The position numbers and the translations under genes were made by a program. The notes under the pieces were generated by a model, which saw nothing but the letters and a program-made list of their open reading frames with translations, did not search any database and was not told the origin of the DNA. A stretch of 7,614 bases of DNA. It comes from an uncultured Emergencia sp. Lineage in GTDB: Bacteria > Bacillota > Clostridia > Peptostreptococcales > Anaerovoracaceae. How positions within the stretch are numbered: position 1 is the stretch's first letter; each line of letters begins with the position of its first letter. The stretch covers positions 1 through 7,614 of the forward strand of contig CALLDR010000188.1 of NCBI GenBank assembly GCA_937997955.1, given 5' to 3'. This document shows positions 1 to 6,803 of this stretch, piece after piece.

Positions 1-1
1 T

Positions 2-1264
2 TTACAATTGCAGTTTATCATCATAGCGGTCATGGTAGCGGTCAACGGCCTGGTGGTCTTGACCAATACGGCCATGAACACAGCCAACCGCAGCAAGGTG
101 CGGCAGCTGGCAGAGGCGGACGAAAGGGCCGCGCGGCTGATCGTGATCCTGGAACGCCCTACGGACTACCGTTTTACCAACCGGCTGCTCAGCTACATCT
201 TCGTGGCGGTGGGGCTGTTCTTTGCCATCAGGCTGCCTTACGACGATATTCTGTCCCTGATCGCCTTTGTCGCCGCCTCCGTCATCTTCGGGGAATACTT
301 TACCAGAAAGATCGCCCAGCAGCACAGTGAAGCGGTGGCTATGGCCATGACGTCCATAGAGCGGTTTTTCCTCATCGTACTGAAGCCGCTGGTGGCGCTG
401 CTGACCCTGATCGCCAATCTGTTTCTGAGGCTGTTCCGTCAGGAGACCGATATTCAGAACAGCGGATACTCGGAGGACAAGGTCATGTCCATACTGGAAG
501 CGGGCCAGCAGAGCGGCGAGATCAAAGAAGAGGGCAAGAAGATGATCAACAGCATCTTCCAGTTCGACGACGAGCTGGCCTACGAGATCATGACGCCGCG
601 GACGGACGTATTTTTGATCGATATCAACGACCCTGCGGAGGAGTATCTAGATGAGCTGATGGAGCTGAGATATTCCAGAATCCCCGTCTGTGAGGACGAT
701 ACGGACAACGTCATCGGTATCCTTCACATCAAGGATTATCTGATCAAAGCCAGAGAAGCCGGCTTTGACAAGGTGGACATCCGTTCTATCCTGAGAAAGC
801 CGTATTTCGTGCCGGAAACGAAGAACATCGACTCTCTGTTCTACGAGCTTCAGATCGAGAAGCAGCATATCGCCGTCCTCATCGACGAATATGGCGGTTT
901 TTCCGGCATCGTTACCATGGAGGACATCATCGAGGAGATCGTGGGAGATATCGACGACGAATACGACCAGGAGGAGCATATCATAGAAAAGATTGACGAT
1001 AATCATTATCTGGTCGACGGAAACGTTTCCCTCAGCGATCTCTGCGAAGAGACGGATATCAATCTGGAATCGGAGAACAGCGAGACCATCGGCGGCTTTA
1101 TCATCGACATTCTGGGCGAAATTCCAGAAGAAGGCGATGAAAACCGTGACATCGAATTTGAGAACTACGTATTCACCATTCTGTCTGTCAAAGAGCGGCG
1201 GATCGAAAAGGTGAAGGTACAGATCCTTCCAGAGACGGCGGAGGAGTCTGAGGAGGAAGAGTGA
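2..1264 (+). CDS. CorC/HlyC-type (CNNM-like) membrane protein with CBS pair, 5' partial
   Basis: Family role: DUF21/CNNM-CorC proteins are inner-membrane proteins linked to Mg2+ or other divalent-cation efflux and still often annotated as hemolysins. Numbering from the TTG at 8, four hydrophobic stretches (about 2-21, 61-78, 82-98, 118-142) form the DUF21 membrane part. A CBS pair spans about 192-315, opening with YEIMTPR (192-198) and ending with the hallmark segment 287-315 (IDEYGG, VTMEDIIEEIVGDI). A CorC_HlyC domain (about 334-407) and an acidic tail follow. The frame is open to the left edge, no ribosome binding site precedes the TTG at 8, and family members usually carry a few more residues before this first membrane helix, so the real start is probably upstream. 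Oddity: the DUF21 part has lost polar residues normally conserved in the family (see findings), while the cytosolic domains look standard. The next gene begins 31 bp downstream, so cotranscription is likely. Family call is secure; transport activity is not. Confidence 0.93.
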   Translation, partial: LQLQFIIIAVMVAVNGLVVLTNTAMNTANRSKVRQLAEADERAARLIVILERPTDYRFTNRLLSYIFVAVGLFFAIRLPYDDILSLIAFVAASVIFGEYFTRKIAQQHSEAVAMAMTSIERFFLIVLKPLVALLTLIANLFLRLFRQETDIQNSGYSEDKVMSILEAGQQSGEIKEEGKKMINSIFQFDDELAYEIMTPRTDVFLIDINDPAEEYLDELMELRYSRIPVCEDDTDNVIGILHIKDYLIKAREAGFDKVDIRSILRKPYFVPETKNIDSLFYELQIEKQHIAVLIDEYGGFSGIVTMEDIIEEIVGDIDDEYDQEEHIIEKIDDNHYLVDGNVSLSDLCEETDINLESENSETIGGFIIDILGEIPEEGDENRDIEFENYVFTILSVKERRIEKVKVQILPETAEESEEEE

Positions 1265-1283
1265 CACGGCCATCTTCTGCAGA

Positions 1284-1290
1284 AAGGGGA
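1284..1290 (+). promoter_or_regulatory. Ribosome binding site deciding the GTPase start
   Basis: AAGGGGA lies 5 nt before the ATG at 1296 but only 2 nt before the TTG at 1293. This favours the ATG as start, giving 866 residues rather than 867. Confidence 0.6.
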
Positions 1291-1295
1291 TTTTG

Positions 1296-3896
1296 ATGGG
1301 AAGCACATCGAAAAACGAACCAAAACAGCATATCTGCATCGGCATCCTTGCTCACGTTGACGCCGGCAAGACGACGTTGTCAGAGAGCCTGCTTTATCTG
1401 AGCGGCATCACCAGGTCCATGGGAAGAGTGGACCACGGTGATTCTTTTCTTGATACCCACACGCTGGAAAAGAGCAGGGGCATCACCATCTTTTCCAAGC
1501 AGGCGGTATTTCCCCTGGGCAGCATGTCGGCAACGCTGCTGGACACGCCGGGGCACACGGACTTTTCCGCTGAAATGGAACGAACCCTGCAGGTGCTGAA
1601 CTACGCCATACTGGTCATCAGCGCCGCCGACGGCGTTACTGGCCACGTGCAGACCCTGTGGAGCCTGCTGGACAGCTACGATGTGCCGGTCTTCGTCTTC
1701 ATCAACAAAACCGATCTGGCCGGTGTCGACGTGGACGCCGTCATGGGGCAGCTTACGGATAAGCTGGGGGACGGTTTCGTTTCCTTCGACGCCCTCTCCT
1801 TTGAGGCCCAGGACGGTGCGTTTGATGAGGAGTTTTATGAAAAAGCTGCTCTCTGCGACGAAAGGGCGCTGGAAATGCTCCTGTCGGAAGGCGCCGTCAG
1901 CGACCAGATGCTGCGCGGCCTTATCGCGGAGCGCAAGATGTTTCCCGTATACAGCGGCAGCGCGCTGAAGATGGAAGGTATAGAGGCATTTCTGGCAGGT
2001 ATGGCCCGGTATATGAGGGCCTGCGGCCACCCTGACGCCTTCGGCGCCAGAGTCTACAAGATCAGCCGGGACGACCAGGGAAAGCGGCTGACCCATTTGA
2101 AGGTGACCGGCGGCGAGCTCCATGTGAGAGACAGCGTAGGAGAAGAGAAGATTACCCAGCTCCGCATCTACAACGGAGCTCGTTTTGATGCTGTGGACAC
2201 GGTTTCGGCAGGACAGGTCTGCGCCGTCTGCGGGCTCAGCGCCACGGTTTCCGGCCAGGGACTGGGCTTTGAGGCAGCCTCAGGAGCCAAGCCAAAGCTG
2301 GACACCATTCTCTCCTACGAGGTGCTGCTGCCCGACGGCAGCGATCCTCACGACGCCTACAGCAAATTCCGCCTGCTGGAAGAAGAGATCCCTGAGCTCC
2401 ATGTCCTGTGGGACGAGGCCTCTCACCGGATCCAGATCCAGCTCATGGGAGAGGTACAGATGGAGATCCTGACGACCCTGGTCCAGGAGCGTTTCGGACT
2501 TTCCATCGGCCTGGGACAGCCGACCGTCAACTACAGGGAGACCATCTCCCGCAGGGCGGAGGGGGTCGGACACTTTGAACCGCTGCGCCACTACGCGGAG
2601 GTCCACCTGCTTCTGGAGCCCCTTCCCGCGGGCAGCGGCATCCAGCTGGACACCGACTGCAGCGAGGATCTGCTGGATCGAAACTGGCAGAACTTAGTCC
2701 TGACCCACCTGGCGGAACGGGACCATCCGGGAGTTCTGACCGGCTCGCCGATCACCGACATAAAGATCACCCTGGTGTCGGGGAAAGCCCATGTGAAGCA
2801 CACGGAGGGCGGGGATTTTCGCCAGGCGACCTACAGAGCCGTGCGTCACGGACTGCGCCGGGCTGAAAGCCTTTTGCTGGAGCCGTATTATGACTACAGG
2901 CTGGAGGTTCCGTCCGCCCACATCGGGCGCGCCATGAACGACATGCAGCAGATCGCCGGCACTTGCGGCCAGCCCGCCGTTGAGGGAGACATGGCCGTGC
3001 TGACCGGCCGGGCTCCGGTAGCCGCCGTAGGGGATTACGCGAAAGAAGTGTTGTCCTACACGAAGGGCTTCGGCCAGCTGGTGCTGAACTATGCCGGGTA
3101 CTTTCCGTGCAGAGACGCCGCGGCGGTCATCTCCGAGCGGGGCTACGACCCTGACAGGGATCTGGACAACCCCTGCGGCTCTGTGTTCTGCAGCCATGGA
3201 GGCGGTGTCATGGTTCCGTGGGACGAGGTGGAGAGCCACATGCATCTGCCGGCTTATCTTGCCGAGACTAAGGCGGCGGTGGAAGAGACCATCCGGCGGA
3301 CGGGACGAAGAGAGTACAGCGACGCGGAACTGGAAGCCGTCTTCCGCCAGACCTACGGCATCAGCAAGCGGGAGCAAAGCCGTTTTAAGCGCGCCGCCAG
3401 GGTGGTGTCGGCCTCTGACTCGGACCGCTATCCAAAGGTAAAGAGCGGCTATAACGACAGCAAGGCTTTGCCCGTGCTTTTGATCGACGGCTATAACGTG
3501 ATCTTCGCGTGGGACGAGCTGAAGGAAATGTCTTCGCTGAACCTGGAAGCGGCCAGAAGCCTTTTGATCGAGACCCTGCGGAATTACCAGGGGTATACAG
3601 GGGAGGCCATGATCGTCGTCTTCGACGCGTATAAACAGCCGGGCAACACTGGCATGACGGAGAAGTACGGAGAGCTGACGGTGGTCTACACGAGAGAGGG
3701 CCAGACCGCCGACCAGTATATTGAAAAGTACGTGCTGGAAAACGGGAAGAAACAGCGGATCACCGTGGCCACCTCCGACGGGCTTGAGCAGATGATGATC
3801 TTCGGCCAGGGCGCTCTGCGGATGCCGGTGCGGGAGCTGCGCCAGCGGATTTTGGAGGCCAACCGGGAGATCCGGGAAAAATATTTGGGGAAATGA
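1296..3896 (+). CDS. Tet(M)/EF-G-like ribosomal GTPase fused to a C-terminal YacP/Rae1-like NYN nuclease domain
   Basis: Residues about 1-605 (from the ATG at 1296) resemble ribosomal protection proteins (Tet(M), about 640 aa): P-loop HVDAGKTT (20-27), switch I RGIT, G3 DTPGH (83-87), G4 NKTD (137-140), G5 SGSALK (220-225), domain III LMGEVQMEIL and domain IV opening VNYRETI. The equivalent of Tet(M) domain IV loop III reads HTEGGDFR instead of a Ser/Pro-rich tip. Residues about 606-725 form a linker holding C627, C632 and H634, with C605 just before it. Residues about 727-866 are a NYN/PIN-like domain closest to B. subtilis YacP (Rae1), which cuts mRNA in the ribosomal A site. Its acidic residues D731 (IDGYN), D777 (VVFDA), D806 (TADQ) and D828 (ATSD) are all present, as is the IFGQGALR signature. 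Inference: a ribosome-acting GTPase that carries its own nuclease, used for rescue, surveillance or drug tolerance. A classical tetracycline resistance role is doubtful. The frame is intact across the fusion. It is probably cotranscribed with the upstream CorC gene, and no terminator is seen after it. Confidence 0.92.
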   Translation: MGSTSKNEPKQHICIGILAHVDAGKTTLSESLLYLSGITRSMGRVDHGDSFLDTHTLEKSRGITIFSKQAVFPLGSMSATLLDTPGHTDFSAEMERTLQVLNYAILVISAADGVTGHVQTLWSLLDSYDVPVFVFINKTDLAGVDVDAVMGQLTDKLGDGFVSFDALSFEAQDGAFDEEFYEKAALCDERALEMLLSEGAVSDQMLRGLIAERKMFPVYSGSALKMEGIEAFLAGMARYMRACGHPDAFGARVYKISRDDQGKRLTHLKVTGGELHVRDSVGEEKITQLRIYNGARFDAVDTVSAGQVCAVCGLSATVSGQGLGFEAASGAKPKLDTILSYEVLLPDGSDPHDAYSKFRLLEEEIPELHVLWDEASHRIQIQLMGEVQMEILTTLVQERFGLSIGLGQPTVNYRETISRRAEGVGHFEPLRHYAEVHLLLEPLPAGSGIQLDTDCSEDLLDRNWQNLVLTHLAERDHPGVLTGSPITDIKITLVSGKAHVKHTEGGDFRQATYRAVRHGLRRAESLLLEPYYDYRLEVPSAHIGRAMNDMQQIAGTCGQPAVEGDMAVLTGRAPVAAVGDYAKEVLSYTKGFGQLVLNYAGYFPCRDAAAVISERGYDPDRDLDNPCGSVFCSHGGGVMVPWDEVESHMHLPAYLAETKAAVEETIRRTGRREYSDAELEAVFRQTYGISKREQSRFKRAARVVSASDSDRYPKVKSGYNDSKALPVLLIDGYNVIFAWDELKEMSSLNLEAARSLLIETLRNYQGYTGEAMIVVFDAYKQPGNTGMTEKYGELTVVYTREGQTADQYIEKYVLENGKKQRITVATSDGLEQMMIFGQGALRMPVRELRQRILEANREIREKYLGK

Positions 3897-3906
3897 GAAA
3901 AAGGCC

Positions 3907-3937
3907 TTGACTCTTACGCGGCGTCAGACCCTATACT
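3907..3937 (+). promoter_or_regulatory. MerR-type promoter with a 19-bp spacer and internal operator dyad
   Basis: TTGACT (3907-3912) and TATACT (3932-3937) are near-consensus -35 and -10 boxes separated by 19 bp (3913-3931), longer than the usual 17. Inside the spacer an imperfect dyad, TCTTACGC (3912-3919) and GCGTCAGA (3921-3928), pairs at 7 of 8 positions around G3920. MerR-family activators bind such a dyad in an overlong spacer and twist the DNA to activate. The predicted transcription start near 3944 leaves a leader of about 17 nt to the regulator's ATG, so the site most likely autoregulates the gene for the MerR protein that follows and drives the peptidase behind it. Confidence 0.75.
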
Positions 3938-3960
3938 GAGATCACGCGAGGAGGTAATCC

Positions 3961-4686
3961 ATGAAAACTGTTAAGGAAGTCAGCCGCCTGACCGGCGTCA
4001 GTGTCCGTACTCTGCATCACTACGATAATATCGGCCTGCTGCGGCCGGCGCGGACCACGGAAGCAGGCTATCGTCTCTATGACAACGGGGCGCTGGAACG
4101 GCTGCAGATCATCTTGCTGTTTCGTGAGCTGAAGTTTCCTCTGAGGGAAATAAAAGATCTTTTGGACAGGCCGGACTTCGACAAGTCAAAAGCCCTCGAA
4201 CAGCAGATGCGGCTCCTGCAGCTGCAGAAGGAGCACATCGAAGGGCTCATGGACCTGGCTCGCGGAATCAAAGAGTTAGGAGTGGATACTATGTTAGAGT
4301 TTAAGGCCTTTGATAAAAGCCAGTTGGAACAGTTCAGCCGCCAGGCCAGGGCGTCCTGGGGAGAGACAGACGCTTACCGCCAGTTTGAAGCCTCGTCTGA
4401 AGACCGTTCCGAAGAGGATATGGAGATGCTGAATACGGAGATGATGGCCTTCTTCAAAAAGTTGGGAGCTTTGAAGGCGCTGGAACCGTCGGACCCGCAG
4501 GTGCAGCAGCAGATCGATCGGCTGCAGGCCTTCATTTCGAAGCATTTCTATGAGTGCACGCAGGAGATCTTATCCTATCTGGGCCGGATATACGCCTGTG
4601 ACAGCCGCTTTGCTGAAGCCATCGACAGCGCCGGAGGGAAAGGGACGGCTGATTTCGTGAAAAGGGCCATCGAGGCCAGAGCCTGA
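3961..4686 (+). CDS. MerR-family transcriptional activator with TipAS drug-sensing domain (Mta/TipAL-like)
   Basis: The N-terminal winged helix-turn-helix (about 1-70) has the family signature TLHHYDNIGLLRP (17-29) and AGYRLY (35-40). A dimerisation helix follows (about 75-105), then a TipAS domain (about 115-241) marked by WGETDAYR (133-140) and FYECTQEI (196-203). In this family the C-terminal domain binds ligands such as thiopeptides (TipA) or other hydrophobic drugs (Mta), and the N-terminal domain activates promoters with long spacers. The FYDC-type cysteine is kept as C199, but the second reactive cysteine of TipA, seven residues later, is Y206 here, so a TipA-like covalent capture may differ or be absent. 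AGGAGG (3949-3954) sits 6 nt before the ATG. The gene has its own 19-bp-spacer promoter, and the M14 peptidase gene starts 38 bp after its stop, suggesting a regulator-target operon. Ligand unknown. Confidence 0.93.
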   Translation: MKTVKEVSRLTGVSVRTLHHYDNIGLLRPARTTEAGYRLYDNGALERLQIILLFRELKFPLREIKDLLDRPDFDKSKALEQQMRLLQLQKEHIEGLMDLARGIKELGVDTMLEFKAFDKSQLEQFSRQARASWGETDAYRQFEASSEDRSEEDMEMLNTEMMAFFKKLGALKALEPSDPQVQQQIDRLQAFISKHFYECTQEILSYLGRIYACDSRFAEAIDSAGGKGTADFVKRAIEARA

Positions 4687-4711
4687 GGCGCGGCTGACAA
4701 AAGATACGCAG

Positions 4712-4718
4712 AAGGAGG
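4712..4718 (+). promoter_or_regulatory. Ribosome binding site supporting a TTG start
   Basis: AAGGAGG lies 6 nt before TTG at 4725. The next in-frame ATG (codon 22) would fall inside the signal peptide, so the TTG is the real start. Confidence 0.8.
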
Positions 4719-4724
4719 AGAACG

Positions 4725-5744
4725 TTGGAGAACTGTAAACACCTGAAGACTTTGCTGGCCCTGCTGCTGGCTCTGCTCTTTGTTCTGATGCCTCAGCTTG
4801 CGGCGCCGCAGACGGCGGAAGCTGCCACTGCCATAGTCAGCACGGCAGATAAGAAATATACTTATTCTGATCTGAAAACGGATATACAGCAGCTGGCTAA
4901 ACGATATCCTGACAGACTTACCGTCCAGAAACTGGGCAGCACTGCGGACGGCAGGTTTTTGTACGCGTTGGTGCTGGGCAATCCCGAAGCAGAAAAGCAG
5001 ATCTTCGTCACAGCTGGCATGCACGCCCGCGAGTACATCAACTGCCAGGTAACCATGAAGATGGTGGAATACTACTGCCAGAACTACACGACGGACAAAT
5101 ATAAAGGACAGACCTATGAACGGCTGTTCGACCGGGTGTCCATCTGCGTTATGCCTATGGTCAACCCCGACGGTATCGCCATCAGCGCCCTCGGGACGTC
5201 TGCCATCCGCGATAAGGCTCTGCGGGCGAAAGTGAAAAAAATGCCCCGCAGCGGCGCTTATTCCAATTGGCAGGCCAACGCGCGGGGTGTGGATTTGAAC
5301 CGAAATTATAAGATGTACAGCGGATGGCCGTCGACGAAAACCTATGCCAGCCAGTACTATCCGGGGCCAAAGCGGTTTTCCGAAGCTGAGACGCGGGCCG
5401 TCCTGGCAGCCATGGATTCCTGCAGCGATATCAAAGCTGTCATCAATTATCACAGCATGGGCAGGGTCATCTACTGGGGCTATCACAGCAAAAAGTATGA
5501 AGCCGACTGCTGGTCCTTTGTCAAGCTGTTCAAGGATATGACCGGCTACAGCACCATCGATGAGAGCTATACCAAGGCGACCTACGGCGATTTTGAGCAC
5601 TACGTCATGCATGAATACAAGGTCCCGTATGTCTGCATCGAAAACGGGAAGAACACTGTGCCGGTGCCTCACAGCGAGTTTTCCTCCATCTACAGCAAGA
5701 ACAAGCTGGGCTTCGCCAAGGCGGCATATCATTTCTATCAATAG
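4725..5744 (+). CDS. Secreted M14-family zinc carboxypeptidase
   Basis: A signal peptide (about 1-33) has a basic start, a leucine-rich core (10-22) and a probable cleavage site after AEA (31-33), so the enzyme is exported. The mature part is a single M14 (carboxypeptidase A-like) domain with the full catalytic set: zinc ligands H100 and E103 in GMHAREY and H243 in INYHSMG, substrate-binding N192-R193 in GVDLNRN, the NPDG motif (147-150) and the general base E306 in VCIENG. The opening YTYSDLKTDIQQLAKRYPD resembles bacterial M14 enzymes related to gamma-D-glutamyl-diaminopimelate peptidase I, which trims muropeptides, but no LysM or other wall-binding domain is present. The substrate could be a wall peptide or an exogenous peptide. 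At 339 residues it looks complete. It sits directly behind the TipAS regulator with no obvious promoter between, so drug-induced expression is plausible but inferred. A strong terminator follows. Confidence 0.93.
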   Translation: MENCKHLKTLLALLLALLFVLMPQLAAPQTAEAATAIVSTADKKYTYSDLKTDIQQLAKRYPDRLTVQKLGSTADGRFLYALVLGNPEAEKQIFVTAGMHAREYINCQVTMKMVEYYCQNYTTDKYKGQTYERLFDRVSICVMPMVNPDGIAISALGTSAIRDKALRAKVKKMPRSGAYSNWQANARGVDLNRNYKMYSGWPSTKTYASQYYPGPKRFSEAETRAVLAAMDSCSDIKAVINYHSMGRVIYWGYHSKKYEADCWSFVKLFKDMTGYSTIDESYTKATYGDFEHYVMHEYKVPYVCIENGKNTVPVPHSEFSSIYSKNKLGFAKAAYHFYQ

Positions 5745-5781
5745 GGGTTTCATTCAGATCGATCTGCCCCCTGACACAATC

Positions 5782-5838
5782 GGTCTAATCCGTCAGACTA
5801 TTTTTGGCAAGATAGTGCTAACGGGTTAGACCTTTTTT
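5782..5838 (+). terminator. Rho-independent terminator with nested stem
   Basis: GGTCTAATCCGT (5782-5793) pairs with ACGGGTTAGACC (5821-5832) over 12 positions, 11 Watson-Crick and one G-U. An inner stem ACTAT (5797-5801) with ATAGT (5812-5816) extends it. TTTTTT (5833-5838) follows on the plus strand, so it ends peptidase transcription. The other strand has no matching U tract, so it is weaker evidence for ending the convergent DUF3021 transcript. Confidence 0.85.
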
Positions 5839-5855
5839 CTTGTTTATCGAGAAGA

Positions 5856-6326
5856 TCAGGCCGTTTCGCCGCCTTTTATGTCATGCAGGCTTTCGTTCAT
5901 TCTTCTTACATTATGCTTTCCAATCACAAATTGTATGATCCAAATAAAAGCAAAGATTAAAACGAAAATTCCAAAATAGCTGAAGGCTCCGACAATGCTA
6001 TGATCCATCCAGTACGCAAAATATGCAATCGGCAGCATGATGACAGAAATCATAATAAAGTAAATTCCAGTCTGCTTTACAAGGCTCCAATTCTCTATTT
6101 TCCATATTACTGAGCCTGCCGCGCAACCAGTGCCCAATAATCCGCAGAGAAGCGCCTGCAGGGCAACCGCGTTGATTTCGTTTCCCATTGCGGCGGCTAG
6201 TTCAGGTACACAAGGGGAATAATATCCATTCGCCCAAATAAGAGAAAGGAATATCGTGATTAAATATCCGATGGCGATTCCAATAGGAAATCCCAAAATG
6301 CTGCGTAAGACTATTTTCTTTTTCAT
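5856..6326 (-). CDS. DUF3021 family membrane protein, partner of the LytTR regulator
   Basis: A 156-residue protein with four hydrophobic segments (about 9-31, 52-75, 86-106, 112-136), a basic N-terminus and a short charged C-terminal tail: the DUF3021 architecture. In Firmicutes this family is commonly encoded right after a small LytTR regulator, as here. By analogy with LytTR regulatory systems such as HdrRM and BrsRM of Streptococcus mutans, the membrane protein may hold the regulator inactive. That is inference, because those inhibitors need not be DUF3021 proteins. The ATG at 6326 is preferred: GAGGTGAG (6331-6338) precedes it, and the in-frame GTG at 6335 lies inside that ribosome binding site. 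The site also overlaps the stop of the LytTR gene and the gap is 10 nt, so translation is probably coupled. Codons are clearly more AT-rich than in the left block. Confidence 0.88.
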   Translation of the reverse strand: MKKKIVLRSILGFPIGIAIGYLITIFLSLIWANGYYSPCVPELAAAMGNEINAVALQALLCGLLGTGCAAGSVIWKIENWSLVKQTGIYFIMISVIMLPIAYFAYWMDHSIVGAFSYFGIFVLIFAFIWIIQFVIGKHNVRRMNESLHDIKGGETA

Positions 6327-6330
6327 TTTT

Positions 6331-6338
6331 CTCACCTC
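6331..6338 (-). promoter_or_regulatory. Ribosome binding site of the DUF3021 gene, overlapping the LytTR stop
   Basis: Read on the minus strand, GAGGTGAG overlaps the TGA (6337-6339) of the LytTR gene and ends 4 nt before the ATG at 6326. It supports that ATG and translational coupling. Confidence 0.7.
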
Positions 6339-6777
6339 AAATTCCTAATATTTTTTTAAGTTTTGAAACATATCGTCTGGATACATATGTAATTGTACCG
6401 TTTGCTAATTTAACGCAAATTGTGCCTGTGAAGCTCAAGTCAAAGTTATTGACATTTTTCAGATTGATGATTTCTGAATTGGAGATTCGGACAAACTGAT
6501 GGGGTGGCAATCGCTCCTCCATTTCATATAAGCGAAGGCGCAGTGCGTATTCGCCTTTATGTGTAACGGCAAATACTTTTCCGGAGCTTGCATATATCCG
6601 AATTAAATCTGATTGTTCTATCACTTCAATTTTATTATCCCTGCTTCCTGAAATAATTTGCGGTGCCTGCCCTGATAATTTGTTCAATATAACATTAACA
6701 TCTTCCGTCATAGAAGCAGTCAATATAATTACTTTAGGCTCAATATATGAGCTGTCTATTTTTACTTCGAGTTGCAT
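6337..6777 (-). CDS. LytTR-domain DNA-binding transcriptional regulator (no receiver domain)
   Basis: A 146-residue protein. The LytTR DNA-binding domain occupies about 46-144: a SDLIRIYASSGKVFAVT strand region, YEMEERLPPHQFVRISNSEIINL (84-106, the conserved F-x-R-I-S-x-S segment) and SRRYVSKLKKIL at the end. The first 45 residues form a short N-terminal part and no response-regulator receiver is present, so it is not a classical two-component regulator. This stand-alone layout with a downstream membrane protein matches LytTR-DUF3021 pairs of Firmicutes. The ATG at 6777 is chosen over the TTG at 6783 because AGAGGAGG (6786-6793) is 8 nt from the ATG and only 2 nt from the TTG. A good promoter with tandem repeats over its -35 lies just upstream, so autoregulation is likely. 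No ABC transporter, a frequent companion of such pairs, is visible nearby. Confidence 0.92.
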   Translation of the reverse strand: MQLEVKIDSSYIEPKVIILTASMTEDVNVILNKLSGQAPQIISGSRDNKIEVIEQSDLIRIYASSGKVFAVTHKGEYALRLRLYEMEERLPPHQFVRISNSEIINLKNVNNFDLSFTGTICVKLANGTITYVSRRYVSKLKKILGI

Positions 6778-6785
6778 TTGCAATT

Positions 6786-6793
6786 CCTCCTCT
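6786..6793 (-). promoter_or_regulatory. Ribosome binding site of the LytTR gene
   Basis: AGAGGAGG on the minus strand, 8 nt before the ATG at 6777. Its spacing excludes the TTG at 6783 as the likely start. Confidence 0.75.
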
Positions 6794-6803
6794 CTGTGAC
6801 AAC

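Noticed and set aside
647..1345. Minus-strand open frame opposite the CorC-like gene
   Set aside because: No recognisable domain; the plus-strand product has CBS and CorC_HlyC domains.
1296..3100. Calling the gene a tetracycline resistance determinant
   Set aside because: The overall fold matches Tet(M), but the domain IV tip lacks the Ser/Pro-rich motif and the protein carries an extra linker and nuclease domain.
4575..5753. Long minus-strand open frame (392 codons) opposite the regulator end and the peptidase
   Set aside because: Antisense shadow of a GC-rich gene. The plus strand carries clear catalytic motifs, a signal peptide and a ribosome binding site.
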